From Rubrivivax sp. (lineage in GTDB: Bacteria; Pseudomonadota; Gammaproteobacteria; Burkholderiales; Burkholderiaceae_C): DNA of 64,000 nucleotides. The DNA lies in assembly GCA_016719535.1 (NCBI GenBank), contig JADJYX010000001.1, positions 620,001 through 684,000 of the forward strand, read 5' to 3'. Position 1 is the first letter of the stretch; the number at the start of each line of letters is the position of its first letter. The position numbers and the translations under genes were made by a program. The notes under the pieces were generated by a model. That model made no database searches. It had not been told where the DNA came from and saw only the letters and a list, made by a program, of their open reading frames with translations. Of this stretch, positions 44,864 through 55,222 are shown one piece after another.

Positions 44864-45850
44864 ATGAAGAACATGCCCATCCTGCGACGCGGCCTGGCCG
44901 TGCTGTCGCTGCTGGCCGCTGCCGCCGTGCAGGCCGCCGGCACCGTCGGCGCCAGCTTCCCGACCGACTTCCCCGCCATCGAGGATGCGTCGCTGCAAAA
45001 GCCCGTCATCGGCTTCGGCGCCGCCGGGCCGGTCGTGCGCACACCGGTGATCTTTCTGCACGGCAACAACGATGTGCCTTATGCCGCCGGCACCTGCAGC
45101 CCGACCAACGGCAAGGTGCAGCTGCTGGCTCAGGCCCTGGCCGACAACGGCTGGTCGACCAGCGAGCTGTGGGCGCTGGGCTACCAGGGCGACCAGTGCG
45201 ACCTGGGGGCCGACAACACCAGGCGTGCTCGCATCGCCCACAGCCACCAGGCCAATGTGCCCGACCTGCGCCGCTTCGTCGCCGCGGTGCTGGCCTATAC
45301 CGGCGCGAAGCAGGTCGACATCGTCGGTCACAGCATGGGCGGCACGCTGGCGCGCGAATGGATGCGCCAGGACGACGCCTACAAGACCGTGCGCCGGCTG
45401 GTGGCCATCGATTCCCCCAACCACGGCATCATCAACTGCAGCGGCGAGGCGACCAACTACTACCAGCTGGCGGCCTTCGGCGGCTTCACGCCGGCCAGCG
45501 ACCTGTGCCAGGAAGTGGGCTCGCCGCATACGCCCTTCCTGCAGCGCCTGAACGGCCCCGGCGGCAGCCGCGAGACGGCCGGCCCGACGAAGGTGCTGGT
45601 GATCCGCAATGCCGATACCAGCTTCGTCTATTTCCCGGCGCAGGACGGCTGGCTGTTTTCGCCGGTGCCGGCGGTCGACATCTACGGGCAGGCGGTCGAC
45701 TTCTCGGGCAGCGCCAGGCTCCAGGGTGCGAAGAACCTCGATCTGACGGGTCAGGGCGCTTACGACCCGGTGCTGGGCACCGCGCACCTGGGCATCCTGA
45801 TGTCGCCGCAGACGAAGGCGGCGGTCGTCGACTTCCTGTCGGCGCGCTGA
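44864..45850 (+). CDS. Secreted lipase/esterase, PhaZ7-like alpha/beta hydrolase
   Basis: A 328-residue exported protein: signal peptide 1 to about 25 (ending AAAVQAAG), TPVIFLHGNNDVPYA at the oxyanion hole, and KQVDIVGHSMGGTLAREWMR with the nucleophile in GHSMG. The order HGN...AYTGAKQVDIVGHSMG resembles extracellular polyhydroxybutyrate depolymerase PhaZ7 and class 2 lipases. It would act on esters outside the cell. A strong ribosome-binding site (GGAGGAGATCCCG) precedes ATG 44864. It is followed by a convergent mobB gene 9 bases away. Confidence 0.8.
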   Translation: MKNMPILRRGLAVLSLLAAAAVQAAGTVGASFPTDFPAIEDASLQKPVIGFGAAGPVVRTPVIFLHGNNDVPYAAGTCSPTNGKVQLLAQALADNGWSTSELWALGYQGDQCDLGADNTRRARIAHSHQANVPDLRRFVAAVLAYTGAKQVDIVGHSMGGTLAREWMRQDDAYKTVRRLVAIDSPNHGIINCSGEATNYYQLAAFGGFTPASDLCQEVGSPHTPFLQRLNGPGGSRETAGPTKVLVIRNADTSFVYFPAQDGWLFSPVPAVDIYGQAVDFSGSARLQGAKNLDLTGQGAYDPVLGTAHLGILMSPQTKAAVVDFLSAR

Positions 45851-45859
45851 GCGCAGCCT

Positions 45860-46363
45860 TCACCCGACCGCCGGCGCCGCCTGCTGCAGCACCAGATCGG
45901 CGATGCCGGCGGTATCGGCCAGGTCGAGCAGCCGCGGCGCCAGCGCCGGCGGCGAGCCCTCGACCGCCATCGCCACGATGCCCGGCCAGTCGGGGTAGAG
46001 CGGCGGCTTGCCTTCGGCGGCGCGCCAGACCTCGAGCTTGGGAAAGTCGCCGCTCTTGAAGCCCTCGACGAGCACGATGTCGCAGGGCTGCAGCCGGCTC
46101 ACCAGATAGGGCAGCGGCGGTTCGTCGTCGCCGCGCAGCTCGTGCATCAGCGCCCAGCGGCCGTCGCCCAGCAGCAGCACCTCGCGGCAGCCGGCTTCGC
46201 GCGCGCGCCACGAATCCTTGCCCGGGCGGTCGACCTCGATCGCCTTGTGGCTGTGCTTGATCAGCGAGACGGCCAGGCCGCGGGCGCGCAGCGCGGGCAC
46301 CAGCCGCTCGAGCAGCGTGGTCTTGCCCATGCCGGAGCGGCCGGCGATGCCGAAGACTTTCAT
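45860..46363 (-). CDS. mobB: Molybdopterin-guanine dinucleotide biosynthesis adaptor protein MobB
   Basis: A 167-residue P-loop NTPase with Walker A GRSGMGKTTLLERL (residues 8-21), the MobB-specific IKHSHKAIEVDRPGKDSWR and DIVLVEGFKSGDFPKLEVWR. It binds GTP and assists MobA in attaching GMP to molybdopterin. Molybdoenzymes are not encoded nearby. It diverges from the histidine kinase gene across 46 bases. Confidence 0.9.
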   Translation of the reverse strand: MKVFGIAGRSGMGKTTLLERLVPALRARGLAVSLIKHSHKAIEVDRPGKDSWRAREAGCREVLLLGDGRWALMHELRGDDEPPLPYLVSRLQPCDIVLVEGFKSGDFPKLEVWRAAEGKPPLYPDWPGIVAMAVEGSPPALAPRLLDLADTAGIADLVLQQAAPAVG

Positions 46364-46409
46364 GGGCCGCGATGATCGCCGATCGGGGGCGGGCGGCAGA
46401 ATCGTGCGC

Positions 46410-47903
46410 ATGCCGGCTGCCTTCGACCCCCATCGCTGGCCCGCCGGGCTGCTGGCCGCGCTGGCGTTGCGGGTGGGCGGCGGCACCGTGCTGATTGCGC
46501 GCAGCGACCTCGCCGTGCGCCAGGCGGCCTTCGAGACCGATGCACGCATCGCGCACCGGCTGCTCAGCCAGCGCGCGTCGCAGCACGATGCCATCCTCGC
46601 CACGCTGGCCTTGCTGCAGCCACCCGCGGCCGAGGCCCCCGAGCAGCGGCTGCCGTCCTTCGTCGGCCAGGTGCTGCAGGTGCTGCGGCGGGATGCCGGT
46701 ACCGACTGGCCGGGTGACGCCGATCAGCGCGCGGCGCTGGCCGCAGCCGAGCAGCAGTCGCGCCCATTGCAGCGCGCGGTGATGGCTCAGGTGGCGCTGG
46801 GCGGCGAGCGTGGCCGCTATGCGCTGGTGCGAGCCGCCACGCCGGCCAGCTTTGCACTCGTCATCGACGCCCGCGCGCTGGTGCCCGCGGCCGACTGGCC
46901 CTTCGCCCCTGGCGGCCCGGTGCAGGTGTCGCTGGCGCAGCGCGGGCAGGTGCAGGCGCTGGTCGCCGCGGCCGGCCCGCTGGATGCCGCTGCGTGGCAC
47001 TTTGCCTTTCGCAAACCCCTGGCCACCGACAGCCAGCCTTTCGAACTGGTGGTGCAGCGCCCCTTGCGCGTGGCCGAACTGCCCTGGGTGCGCATCGGGC
47101 TGTGGTGGCTGGCGCTGGCCGCAGCAGGCTGGGGTTATGTGGCCTGGCAGGCGCAGCGCCGCGCGCAGCGGCGCGCGCAGGAGCTGCTGCGCCTGGGCCA
47201 GGTCGGCCGCCTCAACGCGCTGGGCGAACTGGCCGCCGGCATGGCGCACGAGCTCAACCAGCCGCTCACCGCGGTCAGCGCCGGCGTGCAGGCCGCGCAG
47301 CGGCTGCTGGCGGACGACCCGCCCGATCTCGCCACGGCGCGCCAGGCGATGGCGCAGGCGGTGCAGCAGTCGCGCCGCGCCGCCGATGTGGTGGCGCGGC
47401 TGCGCCGGCTGGTCGAGCGCCCCGATGTCGCCAGCCGGCTGCAGCCCTGTGCGCTGCAAGCCACGCTGCGCGGCGGGCTCGACCTGCTGGCGCCGGAGGC
47501 GCAGCGCCTGGGGGTCAGTGTCGAATGGCAGGCCGACGCCGCCGGGCTGCAGGTGCAGGCCGACCCGGTGGCGCTGGAGCAGATCGTGCACAACCTGCTG
47601 AACAACGCGCTGCAGGCGCTGGCCGCCGTGCCGGTTGGCGAACGCCGCTTGCGATTGGGCGTGCACCGCGACGGCGACGCCGCCGTGGTCGATATCGCCG
47701 ACAGTGGACCGGGCATTGCGGCCGAGGCCTTGCCGCGCCTGTTCGAACCCTTCTTCACCACCCGCGAAGGCGGCCTGGGCCTCGGCCTGAGCCTGTGCGA
47801 ATCGCTGGCCAGCGGCATGGGCGGCGCCCTCAGCGCCGCCAACGCCAGCCCGCGCGGCGCGGTCTTCACCTTGCGCCTGCCGACGGCGGCGCCGAACGCA
47901 TGA
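46410..47903 (+). CDS. Sensor histidine kinase
   Basis: A 497-residue kinase: an N-terminal helix (about 12-30), a periplasmic sensing region (about 31-225), a second helix (WWLALAAAGWGYVAW), then a kinase core with GMAHELNQPLTAVSAG (phospho-acceptor His), NLLNNALQAL (N box), DSGPGI and GLGLGLSLCE. The MAHELNQPL form is typical of the DctB/FixL-like kinase class, which pairs with FixJ-type regulators, as here. The response regulator overlaps it by ATGA. The ligand is unknown. Confidence 0.88.
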   Translation: MPAAFDPHRWPAGLLAALALRVGGGTVLIARSDLAVRQAAFETDARIAHRLLSQRASQHDAILATLALLQPPAAEAPEQRLPSFVGQVLQVLRRDAGTDWPGDADQRAALAAAEQQSRPLQRAVMAQVALGGERGRYALVRAATPASFALVIDARALVPAADWPFAPGGPVQVSLAQRGQVQALVAAAGPLDAAAWHFAFRKPLATDSQPFELVVQRPLRVAELPWVRIGLWWLALAAAGWGYVAWQAQRRAQRRAQELLRLGQVGRLNALGELAAGMAHELNQPLTAVSAGVQAAQRLLADDPPDLATARQAMAQAVQQSRRAADVVARLRRLVERPDVASRLQPCALQATLRGGLDLLAPEAQRLGVSVEWQADAAGLQVQADPVALEQIVHNLLNNALQALAAVPVGERRLRLGVHRDGDAAVVDIADSGPGIAAEALPRLFEPFFTTREGGLGLGLSLCESLASGMGGALSAANASPRGAVFTLRLPTAAPNA

Positions 47904-48532
47904 CGACGATCCCGACCTCGCCGCTGGTCCAGCTGGTCGACGACGATGCCGCGGTGCGCGAGGCGCTCGGCTTGCTGATCGGCACCGTGGGCCTGCGCGT
48001 GCAGGCCTGGGCCGACCCGCAGGCCTTTGTCGACCAGTTCGATCGCGAGGCCATCGGTGCCATCGTGCTCGACGTGCGCATGCCCGGCCTGGGGGGCATC
48101 GCGGTGCTGGAGAAGCTGCAGGCGGCCGGCGTCGATCAGCCGGTGGTCATGCTCACCGGTCACGGCACGGTGGAGCTGTGTCGGCGCGCCTTCAAATCCG
48201 GCGCCGCCGAGTTTCTGGAGAAGCCGGTCGACGATCAGCTGCTGCTGGATGCGCTGCAGCAGGCCGTGCGCCAGCATGTGCGCTCACGCCAGCGCCGGCG
48301 CGCCGACCGTGACGCGCGCGAGCGCTTTGCCACGCTGTCGGCGCGCGAGCGCGAGGTGCTGGCGCTGATCGTCGGCGGCCTCACCAACAAGGAGGCCGGA
48401 CGTGCCCTGGGCCTGAGCCCGCGCACGGTGGAAACGCACCGTGCCCACCTGTTCGAGAAGCTGGCCGCGCCCTCGCTGGCGCAGCTGATCCGGCACTATG
48501 CCGAACTGGTGGAAGGCGAGGGCGCCGCGTAG
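47900..48532 (+). CDS. FixJ/NarL-type response regulator
   Basis: A 210-residue regulator: receiver domain 1-125 with VDDDAAVREAL, phospho-acceptor Asp in IVLDVRMPGLGG, LTGHG and the EKPVDD switch; output domain with LSAREREVLALIVGGLTNKE and LGLSPRTVETHRAHLFEKL, a LuxR-type helix-turn-helix. It is encoded directly after its kinase. It may control the adjacent secreted and haem-binding genes, but no operator is recognised. Confidence 0.9.
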   Translation: MTTIPTSPLVQLVDDDAAVREALGLLIGTVGLRVQAWADPQAFVDQFDREAIGAIVLDVRMPGLGGIAVLEKLQAAGVDQPVVMLTGHGTVELCRRAFKSGAAEFLEKPVDDQLLLDALQQAVRQHVRSRQRRRADRDARERFATLSAREREVLALIVGGLTNKEAGRALGLSPRTVETHRAHLFEKLAAPSLAQLIRHYAELVEGEGAA

Positions 48533-48641
48533 TTCTACGGAGCGTGGCGCGGCATCGCGCGGATGGTGCCGCGTTGCTGTCATTCCTACAGTGACGACAC
48601 GGCCGATGCACGGCCGATCGTCAACCCCGAGGAAGCCTTCG

Positions 48642-49145
48642 ATGAACCGTCTTGCCCCTGTCGCCCTGCCTGCCCTGATCGCCCTGACCCTGGCCGCCGC
48701 CCCCTTCGCCCAGGCGCAGGCCGTGCGCAGCGAGCGCAACGTCTCGCTGGAACTGGCCGCGCAGATCGCCGCCGCCACCGTCGCTGCCTGCCAGGCCGGC
48801 GGCTACGCCGTCACCGCCGCCGTCGTCGACCGCGCCGGCGGCCTGCGTGCCCTGCACCGCGCCGACAACGCCGGTGCACACACCCTGGAGGCGGCGCGGG
48901 CCAAGGCGTGGACCTCGGCCTCGGCCAGGAACACCACGCTGGCGATGATGGACAACGCGCAGAAGAATCCGGCCGCGGCCAACCTGGCGCACATCCCCGG
49001 CTTCCTGCTGCTGGGCGGCGGCGTGCCGATCAAGGTCGGCAACGAGGTCATCGGCGCGGTCGGCGTCGGCGGTGCACCGGGCGGCCACCTCGACGAACAA
49101 TGCGCCGTGGCCGCGCTCGACAAGTTCAAGGACGTGCTGAAGTGA
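48642..49145 (+). CDS. Exported GlcG/HbpS-family protein
   Basis: A 167-residue protein with a signal peptide 1-26 (ending APFAQAQ) and one GlcG/HbpS-like domain: AGGYAVTAAVVDRAGGLRAL, GAHTLEAARAKAWTSAS and PIKVGNEVIGAVGVGGAPGG. The family includes haem-binding HbpS and cobalamin- or glycolate-linked proteins; ligand binding in the periplasm is likely. It overlaps the ankyrin gene by GTGA, so the two form a pair. A ribosome-binding site (GAGGAAGCC) precedes the ATG. Confidence 0.83.
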   Translation: MNRLAPVALPALIALTLAAAPFAQAQAVRSERNVSLELAAQIAAATVAACQAGGYAVTAAVVDRAGGLRALHRADNAGAHTLEAARAKAWTSASARNTTLAMMDNAQKNPAAANLAHIPGFLLLGGGVPIKVGNEVIGAVGVGGAPGGHLDEQCAVAALDKFKDVLK

Positions 49146-49822
49146 AGCGCCGCGACGGCTTGCTGGCGCTGCTGGCGCTGCCGCTGGCCGCTGCGGCACA
49201 GACGGCGCCGCGGCCCGACCAGGTGGCGCGCTTCGGCGCAGGGCACGCGGCCGCGCACCGCGGCGACCTGGCGGTGCTGAGGAAGCTCATCGCCGGCGGT
49301 GCCGATGTCAATGCGCGCGACAGCCACGGCCGCACGCCGCTGCACGTGGCCACCTTCGCGCGCCAGCGCGGCGCGATCGCGGTGCTGGCCGATGCCAGGG
49401 CCGATCTCGGCCAGCTGGACAACGACCGCTACGACGCGGTGACCATCGCCGCCGTCGCCGACGACGAAGAGACGCTGCGCCTGCTGCTGGCGCGCGGCGC
49501 CAGCGCCAGGCTGACCACCAGCCGCTACGACGGCACCGCGCTGATCGCTGCCGCGCACCTCGGCCACGACGGCGTGGTGCGCCAGCTGATCCAGGCCGGC
49601 GCGCCGCTGGACCATGTCAACAACCTGCACTGGACGGCAGTCATCGAAGCCGTCGTGCTGGGCGACGGCGGGTCGCGTCACCAGGCCACGCTGAAGGCGC
49701 TGCTGGATGCCGGTGCCAGCACGAAGCTGGCCGATCGACAGGGCCGCACGCCGCTGCAGCTGGCCCGCGACCGCGGCTACGAGGCGATGGTCCGCCTGCT
49801 GCAGGCCGCCGGGGGGCACTGA
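49142..49822 (+). CDS. Exported ankyrin-repeat protein
   Basis: A 226-residue protein with a signal peptide 1-20 (LLALLALPLAAAAQ) and five or so ankyrin repeats, for example GGADVNARDSHGRTPLHVAT and DAGASTKLADRQGRTPLQLA. The start is GTG overlapping the GlcG stop (GTGA). Exported ankyrin proteins often chaperone or tether a partner, here perhaps the GlcG-like protein. It ends at 49822, before a decayed transposase fragment. Confidence 0.85.
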   Translation: MKRRDGLLALLALPLAAAAQTAPRPDQVARFGAGHAAAHRGDLAVLRKLIAGGADVNARDSHGRTPLHVATFARQRGAIAVLADARADLGQLDNDRYDAVTIAAVADDEETLRLLLARGASARLTTSRYDGTALIAAAHLGHDGVVRQLIQAGAPLDHVNNLHWTAVIEAVVLGDGGSRHQATLKALLDAGASTKLADRQGRTPLQLARDRGYEAMVRLLQAAGGH

Positions 49823-49875
49823 TGCGGGCTGGCGGTCGGTTGCATCGGTGCGTGCAGGGGCGCGTCGTCGGCTGA

Positions 49876-50160
49876 CGGCGCGGCGCTGATCGCCAGGCGC
49901 TGGCCCTGGTCTGCGACGGCCTGAACTGCCTCCAGGTCGCCGCGAGCGCGGGCGCCGTCCCGGACCGCGGGATCACCGGCGGCGGCAAGGTCGGTGTGCT
50001 CGAGCAGGGGTTCGATGCGGTCAACACCCTCATCGGCAAGGTCAAGGCAGCTCTCACCGGGATCTGCCGCGCCATCCAGTCTGCCAGGGATGCCTGCCGC
50101 TGCCTCGGCGAGGTGCCGTTGCGGTGCTCATCACCCATCAGCTGGCGCGACGGCCCACGA
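49876..50160 (+). mobile_element. Degenerate IS1595-family transposase remnant
   Basis: An open plus-strand stretch reads LVCDGLNCLQVAASAGAVPD, GITGGGKVGVLEQG and FDAVNTLIGKVKAALTG, then degrades (CRAIQSARDACRCLGEV). This matches the C-terminal half of IS1595-type transposases, where SDG...GC...AV, TGGG and NT-GN-K-A--GTYHA blocks occur in the same order. The N-terminal half, inverted repeats and end are missing, and the RYLGE-QYRFNRRF block is corrupted. It fills most of the 393-base gap between the ankyrin and bchD genes. No intact insertion sequence is present. Confidence 0.65.
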
Positions 50161-50215
50161 TCGGGGTGGGCGGCAACTTGCGGCTCATGCACCCGGCGGG
50201 CCGGCCTGCAGGGGG

Positions 50216-51967
50216 CTATCGCGCCCGCGTGACCAGCGCCGCCACCTGCTGCGCGTCGGCGTGCGGCAGCGGCAGGTAGCGTGCACCCATCGCACGCGCC
50301 ACCTCCTGCGCCGGTGGCTGCGGCTGTGGTGCGGTGTCCAGCCACAGCACCTGCACGCCCAGCGGCGCCCAGGCGCGCGCAGAGGCCAGCGCGTCCTCGT
50401 GCGCGCGCGCGCGGCCAGGGCTGCCGTCGCGCGCCAGGTTGGCGCGGCCATCCGACAGCAGCACCACCACCGGCGTGCCGCCGCGGCGCTGCAGGTCCTC
50501 GGCCAGCACCCGCGCGGCGTCCAGCCCGGCGGCCAGCGGCGTGCCGCCGCCGCCCGGCAGCTCGGCCAGGCTGCGCTTGGCGCGCACCAGCGAGCGCGTG
50601 GGCGGCAGCAGCAGTTCGGCCCCGGCGGCCTGCGGGCGGCCGCGGAAGGCGATCAGCGCCACGCGATCGCGGCGCACATAGCACTCGGCCAGCAGCAGTT
50701 CCACCGCGCCCTTGGCCTCGGCCAGGCGGTGCAGCGCCGCCGATCCCGAGGCATCGACGACGAAGACGGTGGTGGTCTCGCGCCGTTCGCGCAGGCGCAC
50801 GATGCGCAGGTCGCCGCGCGTCACATGCACCCGCGGCGGCGGGCGCTGCGCGTCGTCGAAGCCGCCGGCGGCTTCGCGCCGGCGCACCGCCTGCCAGGGC
50901 GCGGCGGCGCGCAGGGTGTCGATCAGGTGCAGCCGCGCGCCGGTGCGCGGATCGCCGCGGCGCGACCCCACCGGCCGCCCGCGACGCGGTGACGACTGCC
51001 AGGCCCCGGCCTTGCCGCCCGCGCCCTGCCCGCGCGCCGAGCCGACGGCCAGCAGCGCCAGCAGCCCGGGCGGAATGGCGGCCAGCGCCGCCTGCAGCAC
51101 CTGTTCCTGCAAGGCCTCGACCTCGGCCGGGTCGGGCGGCGGCCGGTCGTCATCCTCGTCCGCTTCGGACTCGGCGGGCGGCGGTGGCGGCGGCGCTTCC
51201 GATGGTGCGTCGTCCTCGGCCGGCGGCGCCGGCAGGCGCGTCGCGCGCGGCGCCAGCACCAGCTGCGCGGCCAGCGCCAGATCGGGCTCGTCGACCGCAT
51301 CGCGCCCGGCCAGCGCGGCAGCCGCACGCGCCACGCGCAAGGCCATCAGCGGCGCACGCAGCGAGCCGATGCCCAGCGCCATCGCCGCCTGCACCAGCAC
51401 CGCCAAGGCCTCGTCGCCGGCCTGCACGCGCGGCCAGCGCAAACGCGCCGCGGCAAGGTCGGCATCGGGTGGTTCGGGTGCGGCGCCACGCCCTTGCGGC
51501 AGCGGCCCCTGCAGCTGCAGGCCCAGGCGCTCGGCCAGCGACGCCGGCACGGCCTCGCCGCCATCGGCCGGCATGCCCAGGCCGTCGTCGAAGGCCACCA
51601 GCGTCAGCCGCGCCGCGGCATCGTCCAGCGCCGCGGCCAGCTGTGCCGCACGCCGCGGCGGCAGCCGTTCGGCCATCGGCAGCAGCAGCACGCCACCGGC
51701 GGCCTGCGCCAGCAGCCCGGCCTGCTGCACCGGGCGCCCGGCGGCCAGCGTGGCCGCCAGGTCCAGCCCGCCGAGCAGGCGATCGTCGTCGGCGTGCAGC
51801 GGCAGCCGGCGCAGCACAGCACCCGCAGGCAGCGCGCGCTGCAGCCGCGCCAGCCAGGCCTCGGGCACGCCACCGGCGCCGCGCCACAGCAGCCCGCCGA
51901 AGCCGGCCCCGTCCAGCGCCAGCAGGTCGGCGGCCCGCCAGGCGGGGTGCTCGGCCGGCGGGGTCAC
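50216..51967 (-). CDS. bchD: Magnesium chelatase subunit D (vWA domain)
   Basis: A 583-residue protein: a degenerate AAA+ N-terminus, an acidic Pro-rich linker ([20 protein letters not shown], about residues 255-275) and a C-terminal vWA domain with [16 protein letters not shown] and [11 protein letters not shown]. With BchI it forms the ATPase motor that inserts magnesium into protoporphyrin IX with BchH. It starts with GTG overlapping the bchI stop (GTGA). The usual downstream bchO is absent; a decayed transposase follows instead. A cobalt-chelatase role is the main alternative. Confidence 0.83.
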   Translation of the reverse strand: MTPPAEHPAWRAADLLALDGAGFGGLLWRGAGGVPEAWLARLQRALPAGAVLRRLPLHADDDRLLGGLDLAATLAAGRPVQQAGLLAQAAGGVLLLPMAERLPPRRAAQLAAALDDAAARLTLVAFDDGLGMPADGGEAVPASLAERLGLQLQGPLPQGRGAAPEPPDADLAAARLRWPRVQAGDEALAVLVQAAMALGIGSLRAPLMALRVARAAAALAGRDAVDEPDLALAAQLVLAPRATRLPAPPAEDDAPSEAPPPPPPAESEADEDDDRPPPDPAEVEALQEQVLQAALAAIPPGLLALLAVGSARGQGAGGKAGAWQSSPRRGRPVGSRRGDPRTGARLHLIDTLRAAAPWQAVRRREAAGGFDDAQRPPPRVHVTRGDLRIVRLRERRETTTVFVVDASGSAALHRLAEAKGAVELLLAECYVRRDRVALIAFRGRPQAAGAELLLPPTRSLVRAKRSLAELPGGGGTPLAAGLDAARVLAEDLQRRGGTPVVVLLSDGRANLARDGSPGRARAHEDALASARAWAPLGVQVLWLDTAPQPQPPAQEVARAMGARYLPLPHADAQQVAALVTRAR

Positions 51968-52992
51968 GGGCCGAACAGCTCCTGCACCGCACGCTGCACG
52001 CGCACGGTCGAGCCGGCATCGTCGAGCGGGTTGCGGCGCAGGCGGTGGCGCAGCGCCGGCGCGGCGACGCGCTTCAGGTGCGCGTCGCCAGCCGCGGCGT
52101 CGCCCTCGAAGGCGGCGAGCGCGCGCGCCGCGCGCATCAGCGTCAGCTCGCCGCGCAGGCCGTCGGTGCCGAGTGCCATGCACAGCGATGCGGCGCGCTC
52201 GAGCACGGCATCGGGCACGCCCACCGCGGGCAGGCGTTCGCGCGCGGCGGCGATGCGCTTGCGCAGCTTGAGGTCGTCACGGCGCCAGTGCGCGCCGAAG
52301 GCCTCGGGGTCGCGCTCGAAGGCGTCGCGACGGCGCACGACCTCGATGCGCGTGGCCAGGTCGGCGGGCGTCTTCACCTCGACCGAGAGGCCGAAGCGGT
52401 CCAGCAGTTGCGGCCGCAACTCACCCTCCTCGGGGTTGCCGCTGCCCACCAGCACGAAGCGCGCGGGGTGGCGGATCGACAGGCCCTCGCGCTCGACCAC
52501 GTTCTCGCCCGAGGCGGCGACGTCGATCAGCAGGTCGACCAGGTGGTCCTCCAGCAGGTTGACCTCGTCGATGTAGAGAAAGCCCCGGTTGGCACGCGCC
52601 AGCAGCCCGGGCTCGAAAGCCTTGACGCCCTGCGACAGCGCACGCTCGAGGTCGAGCGCGCCGACGACGCGGTCTTCGGTCGCGCCCAGCGGCAGGTCGA
52701 CCACCGGCACCGGGCGCTTGTGCAGCCGGGCCTTGCCACGGCCGGCGCGCAACGTGGCGCAGTCGGGGCAGGCGGCCGGCGGTGACAGCGGGCCGCAGCC
52801 GTAGCGGCAGCCGTCGACCGCGTCCTGCTCGGGCAGCAGCGCGGCCAGCGCGCGCACCGCGGTGCTCTTGCCGGTGCCGCGGTCCCCGAAGACCAGCACG
52901 CCGCCGATGCTCGCGTCGACCGTGGTCAGCAGGATGGCCAGCTTCATCTCGTCCTGTCCGACGAGGGCCGAGAAGGGAAAGCTCGCAGGCAT
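51964..52992 (-). CDS. bchI: Magnesium chelatase ATPase subunit I
   Basis: A 342-residue AAA+ protein: [20 protein letters not shown] at the N-terminus, Walker [17 protein letters not shown], then [20 protein letters not shown], Walker [41 protein letters not shown] and sensor 2 [16 protein letters not shown]. These match BchI/ChlI throughout. A Cys-containing insertion ([18 protein letters not shown]) lies after Walker A. It is the motor subunit of Mg-chelatase. It diverges from the S9 peptidase gene across 130 bases. The start at 52992 gives normal family length. Confidence 0.9.
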   Translation of the reverse strand: MPASFPFSALVGQDEMKLAILLTTVDASIGGVLVFGDRGTGKSTAVRALAALLPEQDAVDGCRYGCGPLSPPAACPDCATLRAGRGKARLHKRPVPVVDLPLGATEDRVVGALDLERALSQGVKAFEPGLLARANRGFLYIDEVNLLEDHLVDLLIDVAASGENVVEREGLSIRHPARFVLVGSGNPEEGELRPQLLDRFGLSVEVKTPADLATRIEVVRRRDAFERDPEAFGAHWRRDDLKLRKRIAAARERLPAVGVPDAVLERAASLCMALGTDGLRGELTLMRAARALAAFEGDAAAGDAHLKRVAAPALRHRLRRNPLDDAGSTVRVQRAVQELFGP

Positions 52993-53122
52993 TCGACAGG
53001 GCTCCATCGACCCCGGCCGCGGACGGCATGTCCACGGTGGGCGACAGAACACACTGTACACGGCGCCTGTCAGGGCGCCGGCTGGCTTACGCTTGCAGAT
53101 CCCCGGCCAGTACCACCGCCCC

Positions 53123-55222
53123 ATGAGCCAGCCCCTGACCGTCGACACCCTGTGGCAACTGCAGCGCCTGGGTGCGATCGCCCTGTCGCCCGATGGCCGC
53201 CAGGCGGTGTGCACCGTCACGGCCTGCGACATGGACGCCAACCGCGGCCGCACCGCGCTGTGGCTGCTGGACACCACGGGCGCGCGCGCGCCGCGCCGCC
53301 TGACCACCGCGCCCGGCCGCCATGCGCAGCCGGCCTGGTCGCCCCGCGGCGACCGCATCGCCTTCATCGGCCAGCGCGAGCAGCAGGGCAAGAAGGACGA
53401 GGCGCCGCAGCTCTACCTGATCGCCGCCGACGGCGGCGAGGCGGTGCGCGCATCGGATTTTGCGCCCGGCATCGAAGCCTTCCGCTGGCTGCCCCACGGC
53501 CGCGGCCTGATCTGCTCGGCCTGGGTCTGGCCCGACGAGCGTGGCGCCGCCGCGCAGGCGCGGCGCTGGCAGACCGAGGCCAAGCGCAAGACCACGGGCT
53601 ATGTCACCGAGGAGGCCGACTACCGGCTGTGGGACCACCACCACCCGATGGGGCGCGTGCTGCACCTGCTGCACCTGGACCTGTCGAAACCGGGCGTGGG
53701 CCGCGTGCGCGACCTCTTCGAGGGCAGCGCTCACGAACTGCCGCGCGACGACCCCACGCCGGAGCCTTTCGACGTCAGCCCCGACGGCCGGCGCGTCGCC
53801 TTCGCCTTCGACCCGGCCGCCGAGAAGCGGGGCGGCAACCGGCTGGCGCTGGCCGAGATCGAGCTCGCCACGCGCCGCGTGCGCATGCTGGCCGATCACG
53901 CCGACTGGCGCTTCGAGCTGCCGCGCTACGCCCCCGAGGGCCAGCGGCTGGCGATGCTGGCGGCGCATGTCGGCGTGGCGCACACCATGCCGGCACGTCC
54001 GGCGCTGCTGACCCTCGGCAGGCGGCAACCGCACTGGCGCCCGCTGGGCACGGCCTGGGACCACGAGGCCGGCTCGGCCCCGCGCTGGTCGGCCGACGGC
54101 CGCGCGCTGCTGCTGACGGCCGAGGCCGAGGGCCGGTGCCACCTGTGGCGCTGCACGTTCGGCGATGACGACGACAGCGACGGCGACGGCCGCTTCACGC
54201 TCGAGCAGGCTGGCGGCTGGGTGCAGGGCTTCGACATCGCCGGCACCGGCGCCAGCGAGGTGGTGCTGACGCTGCGCGACAGCCACGCCCACCCGCCACA
54301 GATCCACGCCGCCCGTGCCGGCGCGGCGCCGCGGCGGCTGGAGCGCTTCAACGACCGCGCACTGGCACGCGTGGCGCTGGGCCGCACCGAGGCCGTGAGC
54401 GTGACCGGCGCGCTGGGCCAGCCGGTGCAGCTGTGGCTGACCTTCCCGCCCGGCTTCGACGCGCGCCGGCGCCACGCGGTGACGCACGTCATCCACGGCG
54501 GCCCCTACACCGCCGCCGGCGACACCTGGAGCTGGCGCTGGAACGCCCATGTGCTGGCTTCGCAGGGCCATGTGGTGGCACAGGTCAACTACCACGGCAG
54601 CAGCGGCTTCGGCCATGCCTTCAAGCACAGCATCATGGGCCGGCTGGGCGCGCTGGAATACCAGGACATCGAGGCCGCGACCGACTGGCTGCTGGCGCAA
54701 CGCTGGACCGACCCGCAGCGGGTCTTCGCCACCGGCGGCAGCTACGGCGGCTTCATGGTCGCCTGGCTGAACGGCCGCGCGGCGCCGGGGCGCTACCGCG
54801 CGCTGGTCTGCCACGCCGGCGTCTTCGATCGCGTGGCCACCTTTGCCGCCGACTCCTGGGCCAGCCGGCGCAAGGACCTGGGCACCTGGTACTGGGAAGA
54901 CCTGGCCGCCGTGCACGCGCAGAGCCCGCACGCGCTGGCCGCCACCATGCACACGCCGACGCTGGTGATCCACGGCGCGCAGGATTACCGCGTGCCCGAC
55001 GGCAACGGCCTGGCCTTCTACAACACGCTGAAGGCGCGCGGCGTGCCGGCGCGACTGCTGTGGTTCCCCGACGAGAACCACTGGGTGCTGAAGCCGCAGA
55101 ACTCGCGCCTGTGGTACGGCGAAGTGCTGGGCTGGCTGCAGCGGCATGGCCGGCCGCAGCGCCAGCCCCGCCCGGCGGCTACGGCAGGTAGACGCGCGCC
55201 AGCGTCTCGGGGTCGGACGTGA
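53123..55222 (+). CDS. S9-family serine peptidase (prolyl oligopeptidase/acylaminoacyl peptidase type)
   Basis: A 699-residue cytoplasmic peptidase with an N-terminal beta-propeller (repeats such as [14 protein letters not shown]) and a C-terminal alpha/beta hydrolase domain. Catalytic residues are Ser540 in [12 protein letters not shown], Asp in [11 protein letters not shown] and His in [12 protein letters not shown]. It cleaves short peptides or acylated N-termini. Its last 15 codons overlap the convergent lipoprotein-like gene by 44 bases, and the Arg/Pro-rich tail after the catalytic domain may be an extension into that region. Confidence 0.88.
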   Translation: MSQPLTVDTLWQLQRLGAIALSPDGRQAVCTVTACDMDANRGRTALWLLDTTGARAPRRLTTAPGRHAQPAWSPRGDRIAFIGQREQQGKKDEAPQLYLIAADGGEAVRASDFAPGIEAFRWLPHGRGLICSAWVWPDERGAAAQARRWQTEAKRKTTGYVTEEADYRLWDHHHPMGRVLHLLHLDLSKPGVGRVRDLFEGSAHELPRDDPTPEPFDVSPDGRRVAFAFDPAAEKRGGNRLALAEIELATRRVRMLADHADWRFELPRYAPEGQRLAMLAAHVGVAHTMPARPALLTLGRRQPHWRPLGTAWDHEAGSAPRWSADGRALLLTAEAEGRCHLWRCTFGDDDDSDGDGRFTLEQAGGWVQGFDIAGTGASEVVLTLRDSHAHPPQIHAARAGAAPRRLERFNDRALARVALGRTEAVSVTGALGQPVQLWLTFPPGFDARRRHAVTHVIHGGPYTAAGDTWSWRWNAHVLASQGHVVAQVNYHGSSGFGHAFKHSIMGRLGALEYQDIEAATDWLLAQRWTDPQRVFATGGSYGGFMVAWLNGRAAPGRYRALVCHAGVFDRVATFAADSWASRRKDLGTWYWEDLAAVHAQSPHALAATMHTPTLVIHGAQDYRVPDGNGLAFYNTLKARGVPARLLWFPDENHWVLKPQNSRLWYGEVLGWLQRHGRPQRQPRPAATAGRRAPASRGRT

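Noticed and set aside
41465..45787. A 1440-codon open minus-strand frame opposite livF-livH-livM and the hydrolases
   Set aside because: It is antisense to five well-supported genes and is composed mostly of Arg, Gln, His and Ala typical of shadow frames.
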